Below, one piece after another: positions 21,768-32,116 of a stretch of DNA of 64,000 nucleotides; the stretch's first letter is position 1, and the number at the start of each line of letters is the position of its first letter. The DNA comes from Phlebotomus papatasi (taxonomy: Eukaryota > Arthropoda > Insecta > Diptera > Psychodidae): assembly GCF_024763615.1 (NCBI RefSeq), contig NC_077222.1, positions 106,363,417-106,427,416 of the forward strand, in the 5' to 3' direction. Made by a program: the position numbers and the translations under genes. Below the pieces are notes generated by a model, which ran no database searches, was not told the DNA's origin, and saw only the letters and a program-made list of their open reading frames with translations.

Positions 21768-24700
21768 TTAAACACTCGACTGACTTTCACTGGTCCCCTG
21801 CCCAGGAGTCTTAGCATGACTGGTCATGTGGCTGATTAGACAGTGTTGCTGGATGTAACTCTTTGGGCACTGGCTGCATTTGTACTTTCTCTCTCCGGTG
21901 TGCAGGAATCTGTGGACTTTCAGCGTGCTCCGGCGATTGAAACTTTTGCTGCAGTACTCACAGGAATAGGGCTTTGATCCGGTATGAATAAGAACATGTC
22001 GCTTTAGTTGTTCTTTAGTGTGAAATCGCTTGGAACATTCCTGCGATAAGAGAAAAAACACAGAACTACTTTGAAATTCTTTGTGATTACTCCCTTGAAG
22101 AAAATCGCACAACAACGCGAATTAACCAATGCACAAGTCATCCATTCTCTCTCTCTCTGGAATCCAGAGTCTGGATGAGACATGTGAGATTAATTATAAA
22201 TTAATTCACCTTAGCAGCTATTCTGTGAATAAATCTAGGTCAAGGACTATACTAAAATTATCCAAATGAAATACCTTTCATGAATTTTTCGCTGGATTAT
22301 GCTCATGGGAACTGTATTCAGAGAGAACTTTTAGAATTCACCCAGAACAGATATTCATCAACTCCGTGTTATCAACAAATTTGTTTTCTATTGGTTTTAA
22401 GCTTCTGCAAATTTATTTGCATAAGATTAATTGGGAGAAATACAAGTGGCAGAAAACAGAACACAAATTCTGTCAAAAAAAAATCAACAAAATCGAATTA
22501 AGAACATAAATTTTGCTAAACTGAAATGCCCCTTCGTGACAGAGGTTTTATTAAGATTTTTCAGGTGTAAGAATTTAATTATCGCACTTTATTAGTTCGC
22601 TACCAATTACTCTAAATGGGAACTTTCTTTAACCCTGAAACGGGTAAGTTGTCCCGCTTAACCCTTTAACGCTAAATGACTCGTATTATTTAATATTCTA
22701 ATATTTTTTTAGCCAAAAAAGCTAAAATTTTTGCTTATTTCCGGTGAATTTCAAAAATAAAATTGCAAATTAATTATTTTAATCAGTAAAAATGTAAAAT
22801 TGATCAGAAAATATGCCCTAGACAGACTTACAGCTTTAGTCGAGAGAAGGCTTTGTGAAAAACTGATTTTAATGTACTCTAATCATTATCAACCGTAGGT
22901 CTTCCCAGCACATTTTTTTTTTAAAACCAGAGGTCAAATTCTGGAATGTAAGCAATCACAATTAGTCACTGGTTACTGTCTATTTCGTTTTTCAATTGTC
23001 TGGTTAATCGGAAATTTAGCCATGAGCAAAACCAATTATCTCGTACAAGACTCCATTTTGTATTAATCCGAGACACTTTCCCTGATTTTAAGCAATGAAG
23101 TAAAATGGGCAAAATTATCTTTATTACAGTAGACTCTCTCAAATTCGGGCATATGGGACCGAAATGTCAGCCGAATTAGACAGAAATTCGGGCGACAAAC
23201 TTTTTGAAATGCAACGATTTTTTATTCATGTGCATATAGATATTGAGTTTACACACTCATATAACGTAAATTGCATGAAAATCCCTCAATAATGCAAAAG
23301 CACATCAAAACTAAGACAAACCATGACAAATTTGAGCATATTTGATTCATTTGATAATCATAATCAAACTTGAAAAATGACAACAAACGTTTTTCAAATG
23401 TAACCGCTGCCCGAATTAAAAAGTAGCCCGATCTTAAAAGAGCCGAATTTGCGAGAGTACTGTAATTATTTATAATTAACAGTAAGTAGTCAAAAACTTA
23501 TATAAAATATATTTTCATTTGAAAAATCAAAAAAAAATTTTTTCAATAACGCGATTTCGAAAATTTTTGATTTTTTAACTGTTTATAAGTATTGTGGAGT
23601 ACTGTATTCCCTGAAAAGTTGAACTCAAAATTTTGAGTTTAACTGGTATTTTTTCTTTTTTGAAAATGTTATGAAATTTTGAATATTTTTTTAAAAAAAT
23701 AAGCGCAAAAATAGAAGCTCGCCTTTTCAGGGAATATAGTACTCAATGTTACTGATCAACAGTAAAAAAATTAAAAATTTTGAGAATGGAGTTTTTGAGA
23801 AAAAATAATTTTTAAATTTTTTTAAAAAAATTCAAAAGACCGTTACAAAAAAATTTCAGCAGATAATATGAAAACGAATATGTCGTTTTAAAGAGTATAA
23901 AATTATCTTTCAAATAAATAAAAGAATAAGAAGAAATCTCAACCCGTTCGCGAGATAGAGCATTTTGAAATATTTGCTAAAAATCTAAATTGACGAATGA
24001 AGCGCGAGACGCCATCTTTGGCGCCATGTATCTCTGGCCAGGAACTTTTTTGGGCGAAAAAAAAATACAGTCGAGTTCCTCAAATTTGAACGACAGTTGA
24101 GTTCAAAATGTAAAATTTGAGGTTTTGTCAAGAAAGTTTTGCGTAGAGTGGCATTTTTCTCTGGTATTTCCTCAATATTATCGTATTATATTAATTTCCG
24201 CAACAAATTCCATTTATTTCACAATAAATTACATTGATATATTCTCTAAAGTTGTTTATCTTAATTGATGGAAAGTGCATTTCACATGAATTCTGTTACG
24301 TTTTTAAATATATCGTTCAAATTTGAGGAGTGAGAAATGTCATCTATACCCCCTAAATGTTCAAATTTGAGAAACTCTACTGTAGGGGTATATTATTTTA
24401 TCGTGTATTTTAACATACAGTAGAGTCTCGCTATAGGCCATCGCTCTATAGTCCACAATTTATCGACCGTTGATTTCAAAGCACTGATTTTATGTTAGGT
24501 TATGTTTTTTGTACGCAACAAGCATAATTATTTTAATATTTTTGGCAAACTTTACTAAGTAGTTGTGATAATTGTGATCCATAATGAAGAGAGCGAGGAC
24601 AAGTACCACAATCGCAAAGAAAGTGGAAGCCGTCGAGCAATTTCAATACTAAAAGTCGTTGATCATTTTAAAAAAATGACATGGACTATAGTGCGACCCA

Positions 24701-27603
24701 AGTGTCAAATCTGAAACCAAATAAGGACTATAACGAGACTCTACTGTATATGTTTCATTTGACGATTATTCGGTTTCAACGGTTCTTGCACGCTTCTGAT
24801 ATAGGAACTATGCGCCGGTATGCTTTTTGTTCAAACAGAAACTTTAAAGACTGTTCTCAACCGAAAAATTGGCGTTGTTGTTTTTTTTTTTTTGGTTAAA
24901 AAAAAACAAGATTTTGACAATACTTTTACAAGATTTAACAAGAATCCCCATGGCGACAGGAATAACCAAACATCTTGTTATTTTGCTATGCTGAGTAACA
25001 AGATTTTACAATAATCTTATAAGCGATTTTTTTCTGAGAATCTTTTGTATTTTTTTTAATTATTTAATTAATTTTGTATTTTTTATGTTTTTTAAACCAA
25101 AATATTTGAAGGATTATTTATAGTTTTTTTTAAGGTTCCAAGAGCGCATGAGGGTTAATAACTTATACTAATTCCCTAAGTCGTCTGCAATTCTTGCTTT
25201 TTATTTTACTATGAATCAATGAATATTAAGTCAGACTGAGATTAGGAAATTATGACGCTTGCACTCAGCAACTTCTTAAAAAAAAAAACTCCACAGCAAA
25301 ATGTAATTAGGCAATTAACATTTAAATCTTAACATAATGACTTTAAAAAGCAATTGGAATATTTTTTTAAAATTTATTAGTTTGTAATTAGTTCAGTTTA
25401 GATAGATTTTGCGTATATCAGTTCATTAGCATTTCAAGGGAATTTATAGGTGTCACAAATATTGCAATCGTCTCAAGAGATCCTGATTAAAAAAAATATT
25501 TCAAACGCCATTTTAGTTTTTTTTCAAGATTTGGATTTGAGGTGTATAATAAAGGAATTTTTAGTACATGACAATAAACAATTTTTTTTAGTACAGACTT
25601 GTAAGTGCTTCTGCTTTGTCGACTTTTCTCGGGTTGGTTCGTGGTTCGTGTCACAGCTGTTTTCCTCAGTCCTCGTTGAGTTCCAAATCACCAAACCAAC
25701 ACAAAGAAAAGTCGATAAAGCAGAAGCATGAGAGCAATCATGTACTAAAAAAAAAACTATTCAGTAGGGGAATTCTGTAATGATATAACAATGTCAAATG
25801 ACAAATTATTGTGGTAAATTCAGGAACAGGATATCATTAAAGCCCGATGAGCATCGAATGATGATTGCAAAGGATCACTATGAAGCTTCTAATAACTGAC
25901 ATAAATCTTGGTTTTGATATTTTTTCGTATTTATCACATTAAAGTTTTTAAATTTGTCTTATGACATTGTCATACTGTTACAGAATTTCCCTACAGGAAA
26001 GGAAAAACTAATTCAGAAGAGGAAAAGGAGAAATCGTTGTCTTGAACATTTTTTTTAGTACATGGCTCGTTCTCTTTTGCTTCTTCATTATCGACTGTAT
26101 TAATTCCTGTCTCGACAATTTTCCTCAGTTTTCACCGTGTTTTAAAACCACCTAACAGTTATGACATGAACCAAAAAAAAAAAAGAGAAAAGTCGATAAT
26201 GCAGAAGCACATGTACTAAAGTCATGTACTAAAAAAACTATTCAGGAGAAAAATTTTCCTTTCGGAATAGCAATGAAAAGGGAAAAGTAGAAATCTTTGC
26301 ACTGAACTTTTTTTTTAGTACATGGCTGATTCTCTTTTGCTTCTGCATTATCAAATTTGTGATGGTTCCCGTCTCGACTATTTTCTTTAGTTTTCATCGT
26401 GTTTTAAAACCACCTAACAGTTATGACATGAACCAAAAAAAGAGAAAAGTCGATAATGCACAAGCACATGTACTAAAGTCATGTACTAAAAAAAACTATT
26501 CAGGAGAAAAATTTTTCCTTTTCATTTTTCACTTGGATAGCACCATTTTTCTTAACTAATTTAGTCAAAAATTAATTTTGCAACCCGATTGCATATAACA
26601 GAGGCCAAACGGTGAGAGATATCGACTTTTGATCTTCAGTGACCCCCCATAAACTAATAATTCCTAAAGATATATTTTGTTAGATTTTTCTGGAATATCC
26701 AACTTACCCCACAAACGTAAGGCTTCTTGTCGCTGTGAGATCTTCGGTGGACGTGTAGGTTGCTTGAGTATCTGAAGGATTTATGGCAAACATCGCAAGT
26801 ATGGGGCTTATCTCCCGTATGCGTTAGCATGTGTTTCTTGTAGCCACTTTTCTGGGTCATTCCTTTTCCGCAAAGGACACACAGGAATGGCTTTTCTCCG
26901 GTGTGATTGAGGACATGGCACCTCAGGGATGCTGCCTGTCTGTAGGACTTCCCGCAGATGTTGCAAGTGTGAGGATTGTTGGAATTGTGGGTCATCATGT
27001 GGCCATCGTAGGCATTTCTGGTCTTAAATTTTTCCCCGCATTGACTGCAGAGGTAGGGAGTCTCATCAGAATGGAGACGCATGTGATAGCGATAGGAACC
27101 CGAATTGCTGAGGATTTTGCAGCAAATGTCGCATTTAAAGGGAGGTCCTGATTGAGATTTTGTTCCCTTCTTCCTTGTCTTTGTGGTACCTTTCTTTCTC
27201 TTGGATTCCCGAGGCTTTTTCTCAGGTTCTACTTGGTATTCAGAAGGATTCTCTGTGTTTTTCGCGACATTCCTTCCTCGCAGGACATTGTCGGAATTTA
27301 TGCACTTCTCCTTGAACGTTACAGCTCGGGATATTTCTTTGACACACTCCAGGCAGATAAAAGCCGGCAATCCGTCATTTTCATCGCACTGGAAGAGGGA
27401 GATCAGGAATTTATTTTTCCGGAGCAGGGTTTCATGATTTTTCAGGGATTAATTACCTCAAGATCAGTCAGTTCCTTAAGAAACGTCGCCAAATCTGCAA
27501 TTTTCCTGGAAATTTCTGTTATCTGGTAGAGAGACTCCACTTCAGGAGACTCCTCCAAGCAAGTTCGGCACTTTTTTGGCCCTGGTTCTGTTCCCTCGCT
27601 CAT
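21768..27603 (-). CDS. ZAD-domain C2H2 zinc-finger protein, eight fingers
   Basis: Three minus-strand exons give 366 residues: 27603-27457, 27388-26708 and 22040-21768. The first intron is 68 bp and the second 4.67 kb; both junctions are phase 0. The N-terminal ZAD has CRTCLEE (residues 12-18) and CLECVKEI, giving the paired CxxC zinc ligands that mediate dimerisation. A basic linker (KKPRESKRKKGTTKTRKKG) follows. Five whole C2H2 fingers lie in exon 2. The sixth is split by the long intron: YVCG ends exon 2 and ECSKRF begins exon 3, restoring CxxC. Two more fingers follow. ZAD zinc-finger proteins are an arthropod-expanded family of DNA-binding regulators; this one has no recognisable specific orthologue. 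The exon 3 join is strongly supported because it completes a finger. Confidence 0.88.
22116..23124. other. Intron of the zinc-finger gene, no gene seen
   Basis: This intron sequence is AT-rich. The frame at 22280-22501 has no domain. Near 22630-22670 CCCTGAAACGGG and CCCGCTTAACCC words form a small degenerate inverted repeat. Confidence 0.45.
23125..23464. mobile_element. pogo-type MITE in the zinc-finger intron
   Basis: The termini are TACAGTAGACTCTCTCAAAT and inverted ATTTGCGAGAGTACTGTA, TA-flanked and about 340 bp long. Sub-terminal words (AATTCGGGC, GCCCGAATT) are also inverted. No transposase frame was seen. Confidence 0.78.
23594..23745. repeat. Inverted repeat with TATTCCCTGAAAAG arms
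   Basis: GAGTACTGTATTCCCTGAAAAG-like sequence on the left is mirrored by CTTTTCAGGGAATATAGTACTC-like sequence on the right, with about 110 bp of AT-rich DNA between. It is probably a small MITE or a fragment of one. Confidence 0.55.
24066..24384. mobile_element. pogo-type MITE with TACAGTCGAGTTCCTC ends
   Basis: A 319-bp element is TA-flanked. The left end TACAGTCGAGTTCCTCAAAT matches the inverted right end ATTTGAGAAACTCTACTGTA. Further ATTTGAGG words are arranged inversely inside. It ends 32 bp before the next pogo-type MITE. Confidence 0.78.
24416..24748 (+). mobile_element. pogo-type MITE with transposase N-terminal remnant (copy 2)
   Basis: Its ends are TACAGTAGAGTCTCGCTATA and TATAACGAGACTCTACTGTA. 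It is the same family as 18966-19309, with near-identical interiors. From about 24583 an ATG-initiated frame reads MKRARTSTTIAKKVEAVEQF and stops two residues later. This resembles the beginning of the CENP-B-type helix-turn-helix at the N-terminus of pogo-like transposases (KRKR..LT..EK..II). The rest of the transposase is gone, so this is an internal-deletion derivative of a full-length element. Confidence 0.82.
24749..25581. other. Intronic spacer, no gene seen
   Basis: The sequence is AT-rich with long homopolymers. Near 24770-24800 a reversed half-copy of the AAGAACCGTTTGAAA repeat occurs. Nothing else was recognised. Confidence 0.4.
25582..25756. mobile_element. TTTTAGTAC / GTACTAAAA hairpin MITE (family copy a)
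   Basis: A T-run followed by AGTAC begins it and GTACTAAAA plus an A-run ends it. Inside, AGTGCTTCTGCTTTGTCGAC is mirrored by GTCGATAAAGCAGAAGC, and GGTTGGTT by AACCAACAC. The whole 175 bp folds into a hairpin. At least six related copies or part-copies occur in the window. Confidence 0.72.
25765..25993. mobile_element. TA-flanked MITE, TAGGGGAATTCTGTAA termini
   Basis: The left end TAGGGGAATTCTGTAATGAT is mirrored by GTTACAGAATTTCCCTA on the right, with further inverted words (AATGTCAAATGACAAATT against AATTTGTCTTATGACATT). It is 229 bp with no coding capacity. A second, more degraded copy is at 45078-45305. Confidence 0.78.
26050..26496. mobile_element. Two tandem TTTTAGTAC hairpin MITEs (family copies b and c)
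   Basis: Copies at 26050-26237 and 26308-26496 are nearly identical, including their shared flank, so a 258-bp unit has been duplicated in tandem. Each has the AGTACATGGCT left arm, TTTTGCTTCTGCATTATCGA and its inverse GTCGATAATGCAGAAGCAC, and a doubled TGTACTAAA right end. Confidence 0.7.
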
Positions 27604-28039
27604 TATTTTCTTATCTTTGGAGATTCCAGTTCAAAAGAGCGAGTGATATCGCTTTCTTGGTCAGTTATTTATCTCAGAGAAGTGAGAATGGACAGAGATA
27701 CCAGATACTCGTCTTGTAGGAATCGCAGAACGTACACAAAAATTGACACTGTCATGAAATTGTCAGCTGGTGAATCTCTGAGTCTTCTTCTTGGCCCTGC
27801 TATATGCTTTCCATTTATCCATAGAAAATTACTAAACGAATTCATGCAAGAGTACAAAAGAGTCCAAGAGAGAATAAAATACATTTTAATAATAAAATTA
27901 TTAATTATTTATTAAAAAAGAAATTATTTACAAATTTTACTGCTAAAATTTAGGAAAATAATTTTAAAAAATAAAATATTTATCTTGAATTTATTGGGAG
28001 AAAAAAATATCGCAGTATTGTCTTTGATTTTTTTTTAAA
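27604..28039. other. Upstream region of the zinc-finger gene, no second gene seen
   Basis: This is the presumed promoter of the minus-strand zinc-finger gene. A plus-strand frame at 27643-27915 has no recognisable domain and runs into AT-rich sequence. Confidence 0.4.
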
Positions 28040-29075
28040 CTGATTTTTAGTACACGTTGTAAGAGCTACTCATATTCGATTTTTAAGTGTGATTCCTACA
28101 TAATCACACCTTTTTGAAATGATTTTTCAATATATTTCATATATTAAATGCAACTTTCTACATTCAAAATTTTAGTACATTCGTGTACTAAATTTTCATT
28201 CTAAAAATTGCAAGCATTTCAATGTTTTATTCCTACTATTCCTCTCTACTGTTCCAAAAAACATATTTAGATGAGAAATATTTAATAAATTAATCAGCAT
28301 TTCTTTGCATATTTCTTGTACTAAAAAAAAATAATAAAATAATTCTTGAAATATTCCTTAAGCAATTTTAGGAACAATAAAGCTTTTCAAAATTTCTCAA
28401 AACTAGTAAAATTTGCATGCCGCCTTAATTTACTAAATTTTCCATCGTTTTTGTAGGCCTTATATGGCGTGTAATTTATATTACGTCTCCTCACAATGAA
28501 ACTGTTCTAACTGCATTTTCTTTGTATCTGCAATCGTAGCAAACGACGCTTCATGATGCGTCATTAGCAACAAATGCTAATACAAATTAAATGCACTTAG
28601 GACAGTTTCTTTTTGAGTAGACGATTAGTACTAAAAAGATATATTTTTTTAAATGTGGTTCTATACTATACTGACACAATCGAACATCTAAAACAAACAT
28701 TGTACTAAAGCAAAATTTACAAATCTAACATAAATTTACTTTACTTCCTCAATTCCATGTATGTACTAAAAATGAAGTATTTAAATTTTAAATCAAATAT
28801 ACACCAAAAGAATTGCATTTGATTGCAATTGCAAATCAGAGCATTTCTCCAGCAATGATTTCTTTATCCCTTCTAATGCTTCTAAATTTAAATACATTCA
28901 AATCAAAATAATCTTATACCTTGAATTTAAAAGTTATACTAAAAACAGACACTTCCATTTTTTCTGAAATTTATCATTTCAGTACAAAATACTAAAAACA
29001 TCAAGCATGACAAAGAAATTGATTTTTGCTCAATTAATAGTATTTTTCTGTGAACTATTTTAATATTAGTACATG

Positions 29076-29293
29076 TAGGGTAAAATGAGGTAATTTGGAA
29101 CCATTTACAATTTGGGACACTTGAGATTTTCTCATTGTTCCAAATGAGCAAAGAGAAAACAAAGACCGCAAAATAGAAAAAATACGCCTCACAAGAAAAG
29201 GAACAGATTTCTTCCTTTTAAATCTCTAAAACACTGAGAAAATCTCAAATGTTCCAAATTGTAAATGGTTCCAAATTACCCCATTTTACCATA
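29076..29293. mobile_element. MITE with 60-bp inverted repeats, TAGGGTAAAATGAGG end
   Basis: The left arm begins TAGGGTAAAATGAGGTAATT and the right arm ends with the inverted AATTACCCCATTTTACCATA. The two arms match for some 60 bp through GGAACCATTTACAATTTGG and TGAGATTTTCTCA. It is 218 bp and almost entirely hairpin. Confidence 0.85.
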
Positions 29294-29454
29294 CTTAACG
29301 TAAAAAAAGAATTTATATTTTTACGGTGTACTAAATTCTACATCCCTCCAAATATACTTCCAAAAACGAATCGTGTACTAAAAATAAGTCATGGTCCTAT
29401 TCGATGATAAATGAAAAAAGGAAATCTTTCACCTTAACGATTTTTTAGTAAATG

Positions 29455-29910
29455 AAAAAGATATCCCATAAATTTTAAAAACTTAGGGAGATAACCTCCT
29501 TCCGGGTGCGTTAGTGGTGTTTCTCTTTTGAGGGACAAGAAAACAACACACAAGATTTTTTGCCAAAACTCGGCGCTGCAGTGCGCCTTCCTCAGTGCTG
29601 AAATTGTGATATTATCTCTGAAAATTGTCTCAACTACCTCCACTACTCCTAATGAGGGTACACAGGGAATTTAGGGATTTCTCTGCAGTAACACTGCACT
29701 GGACATTGGTCCAATATGCTGTGGAGGTAGTTGAGACAATTTTCAGAAACAATATCACAATTTTAGCACTGAGGAAGGCGCACTGCAGCGCCGAAAGCTT
29801 TGGAAAAGAATCTTGTGTGTTTTTTTCTTCTCCCTGAAAATTGACACATCACTGACGTACCCAGAAGGAGGTTATCTCTCAAGTTTTTAAAATTCTACAC
29901 AACGTCAGTT
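29455..29910. mobile_element. Long inverted repeat of Penelope-like terminal sequences
   Basis: Two arms of about 185 bp (29460-29645 and 29725-29910) are inverted around a 75-bp spacer. Both contain CACTGAGGAAGGCGCACTGC next to GCGCC. In the plus arm this is followed by GAAAGCTTTGG (core 29768-29803), giving the layout CTGAGGA, a GC hairpin, then GAAA that defines minimal hammerhead ribozymes of Penelope-like retroelements. In the other arm the GAAA is mutated. Inverted terminal repeats around short remnants are usual for such elements. No reverse transcriptase remains. Confidence 0.55.
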
Positions 29911-29934
29911 ACCGCTGGAAAATTCTCCAGAAAA

Positions 29935-30110
29935 ACTATGCAAGCCATTGTAAGGAGACCTCGTCCTCTAGGCAGACCTAGGACAAGGTGTCTGAATCAA
30001 ATTCAGAATCTTGACTTGGAGCGCCTTGAGATCGAACCCGAACATTTTCCTGAAGATGTCATGGGCCTGCGACCCCAATAAGGATAAGCGATTGTAAATG
30101 ATGATGATGT
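29935..30110 (+). mobile_element. Non-LTR retrotransposon 3' end (reverse-transcriptase ORF C-terminus)
   Basis: The frame from 29938 reads MQAIVRRPRPLGRPRTRCLN followed by QIQ, and stops shortly after. It is followed by GTAAATGATGATGATG. The basic RRPRxRPRxRW-like block just before the stop and a short ATG/GAT repeat tail are typical of endonuclease/reverse-transcriptase LINE ORF ends in insects. It is strongly 5'-truncated. Confidence 0.65.
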
Positions 30111-30117
30111 GCCCACT

Positions 30118-30456
30118 GTTTGGTAGTTTTGGAACACATCGAGGAGAGCTGAAAAAACAATCGAGACAGGAATCAACACAAAGAAAAGTTGATAATACAG
30201 AAGCACTTAAAAATGGTCATGTGCTAAAAAAAAATGTTCAGGGGAATCTCTTTTCTATATGTTTTTTAGAACTTTACTGTTTTCATGTGCTCCTGTGTTA
30301 TCAATTATTCTTTCTGTTGGTTTTTGCCTTGACTGTTGTCCCCAGTGTTTTCACTGTGTTCTAAAATCACCAAAAAGTCATGACAGGAATCAGAACAAAG
30401 AAAATTCGATTATGTAGGAGTATTTGAGAACAATCAAGTGCTAAAAAAATATGTTC
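30118..30456. mobile_element. Partial and complete TTTTAGTAC-type hairpin MITEs (copies d, e)
   Basis: Copy d (30118-30236) keeps only the right half: CAACACAAAGAAAAGTTGAT, then ACAGAAGCAC and GTGCTAAAAAA. Copy e (30262-30456) has both arms with more divergence (CTCCTGTGTTATCAATT against AATTCGATTATGTAGGAG). Both use GTGCTAAA instead of GTACTAAA. Confidence 0.6.
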
Positions 30457-30885
30457 ATTTTTCATTGAAATAGCACTGTCACTTAAGTTTTTTTACCATT
30501 TTAGTACACGTACTAGATCAAAATATTTTAAATTTACAATTTTTGTTGCAATACCTCTCTTATTCCTTCTTCAATGGCTCTTAATTAACCCTAAAGTTTC
30601 AAAAGAATATAATCTTATACCGTGCATCTAAACTAAAAGGTGTACTAAAAGATCGTCGCAGTGTTAATAATTTTTTTTAATATCGAGATAAATACTAAAA
30701 GGCTCAAATACAGCCAAATTTGTACCTTTACTTCTTTTTCAATTCGTTTATTCCTGTATTCCACTTTTATGACACATTTTAGTACATGTACTAAAATTAA
30801 ATATTTTTAAAATGAAATCTATAAGCCGTAAAAAAAATAATCAACTGAAAATTTTGTTGATAAAAAATGTGTTCTCTCAAAATTC

Positions 30886-31119
30886 TCAGTCAAACTCTGT
30901 GAATCAATATAGGCCACAGAAGGGGTTTAGGAATCTTGTAATGATTCACCTTACCTTGGGGGTACTGCAGTCCGTCTCTTTCTAACTCTCTAGCCACCTT
31001 GAATACCAAGAGGAATAAAAAGTGCTGGAAAAAGCAACAAATCAGCGAGTTTTTCCGCGACACTGAAAGTGCACATTCCCAATTAAAGCCAATGAGTTGT
31101 GGAGTCCGCGTAAAATCAT
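30886..31119 (-). CDS. Candidate 41-residue single-span membrane microprotein
   Basis: Three small minus-strand exons keep one frame: 31119-31075 (ATG), 31024-30955 and 30896-30886 (stop). The introns are 50 bp (GTGCAC...TTTTTCCAG) and 58 bp (GTAAGG...TTCACAG with a CTAAA branch-like site), close to the size of other small introns here. The product would begin MILRGLHNSLALIGN, pass through HFLFLLVFKVARELERD, and end YPQEFD. It would be one hydrophobic segment followed by a charged tail. I do not recognise the family. The first donor is weak. The start lies 117 bp from the riboflavin kinase start on the other strand, so a shared divergent promoter is plausible. A real gene is likely but unproven; an alternative upstream start could lengthen it. 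Confidence 0.42.
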
Positions 31120-31235
31120 GGTGAGAAGTAGAATCTTCGGAAACGATAAGATATAATTGCGTCAACGTATTCGTAATTCGTAGTGTTTTAATTGAAAGTT
31201 TGACCCAGAGATTGTGAAATTTCTAGCACGTGAAA

Positions 31236-31843
31236 ATGCTTGTAAAAGAAATTCTTCCGCTTTTCGTGTCCGGGAAGGTGATTCGTGGCTTTCGCAGAGG
31301 AACTGAGATGGGCTTCCCGACAGGTAACATTCCTCAGTAATCAGAAGATATTCAGAGATTTCTTTCAATGTGAATTCTTCTCTCTTTCTCTTGGAATTTT
31401 TAGCAAATTTTCCTGTTGAAGTTGTAAGGTCACTGCCCAGTGATTTTGCCACGGGAATCTACTGTGGATGGGCTCAAGTGGACACTGGAGATGTCCATAA
31501 AATGGTCATGAGTGTAGGATGGAATCCCTTCTTTGACAACAAAGAGAAATCAATGGTAAGAACATGGGATTTTCGAGAAGTTTCCATTGAGTTGATGAGG
31601 GATTTTGTCTCCTAGGAAACACATATTCTGCATCAGTTTCCGGAAGATTTCTATGATCAGACCTTGAAGGTCTGTGTAGTGCACTACCTCAGGCCAGAAA
31701 CAAATTTTACAACACTGGAAAACCTCAAGAAAGCCATCAATAAGGACGTTGAGGATGCCAAGGAATTGCTCAATAGGCCGGAATTTTTGAAATTCCAGAG
31801 TGATCCCTTTTTCAGCAGCACAACAATCAATGGGCATCTATAG
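31236..31843 (+). CDS. RFK: Riboflavin kinase (flavokinase)
   Basis: Three exons, 31236-31323, 31404-31555 and 31616-31843, give exactly 155 residues, the same length as the human enzyme. The introns are 80 bp and 60 bp with GTAACA/TTTTAG and GTAAGA/CTCCTAG borders. The protein starts MLVKEILPLFVSGKVIRGFR and carries GFPTANFP, the family's P-T-A-N nucleotide and metal-binding motif, assembled across the first junction. It then reads ATGIYCGWAQV, GDVHKMVMSVGWNPFF and SMETHILHQF, with the conserved glutamate after the second junction. The C-terminal helices are YLRPETNF and VEDAKELLN. The enzyme phosphorylates riboflavin with ATP to make FMN, the first step to FAD. An E-box CACGTG lies at 31227-31232 just before the start codon. 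ATTAAA near 32090 may be the poly(A) signal. Confidence 0.95.
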
Positions 31844-32116
31844 GACGTCACACAGACTAGCTCCAATAATTCCCAGGAGAACAAAATCTCTCTAATTTCT
31901 AGGATTTAGCCGAATTGCGTGAATGTTGCCTTTAAATCTGTGAAAATTGCATGTACTTAGAGTGACCAATATACAAATTCACATCAGGAATAAGAGTTCA
32001 GTGAATTGTGAATTCCTTTCGCTTCAGTGACTGTAGTGCCCCTAGTGACGATTTTAGGAAGCTTAGATGTTCTGAAAAGATCGCAATTGAGAAATTAAAA
32101 TTGAAAAAAAGGAAGG

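Larger units (their letters stand above)
28040..30800. repeat. Cluster of palindromic TTTAGTAC / GTACTAAA words
   Basis: The octamer GTACTAAA, its inverse TTTAGTAC, or one-base variants occur about sixteen times here, for example near 28050, 28170-28190, 28320, 28630, 28705, 28762, 28980, 29067, 29327, 29377, 30503, 30645 and 30778-30796. Some form the full palindrome TTTAGTACATGTACTAAA. The same word ends the hairpin MITEs at 25.6-26.5 and 60.5-61.2 kb, so this may be a graveyard of their ends. Confidence 0.6.
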
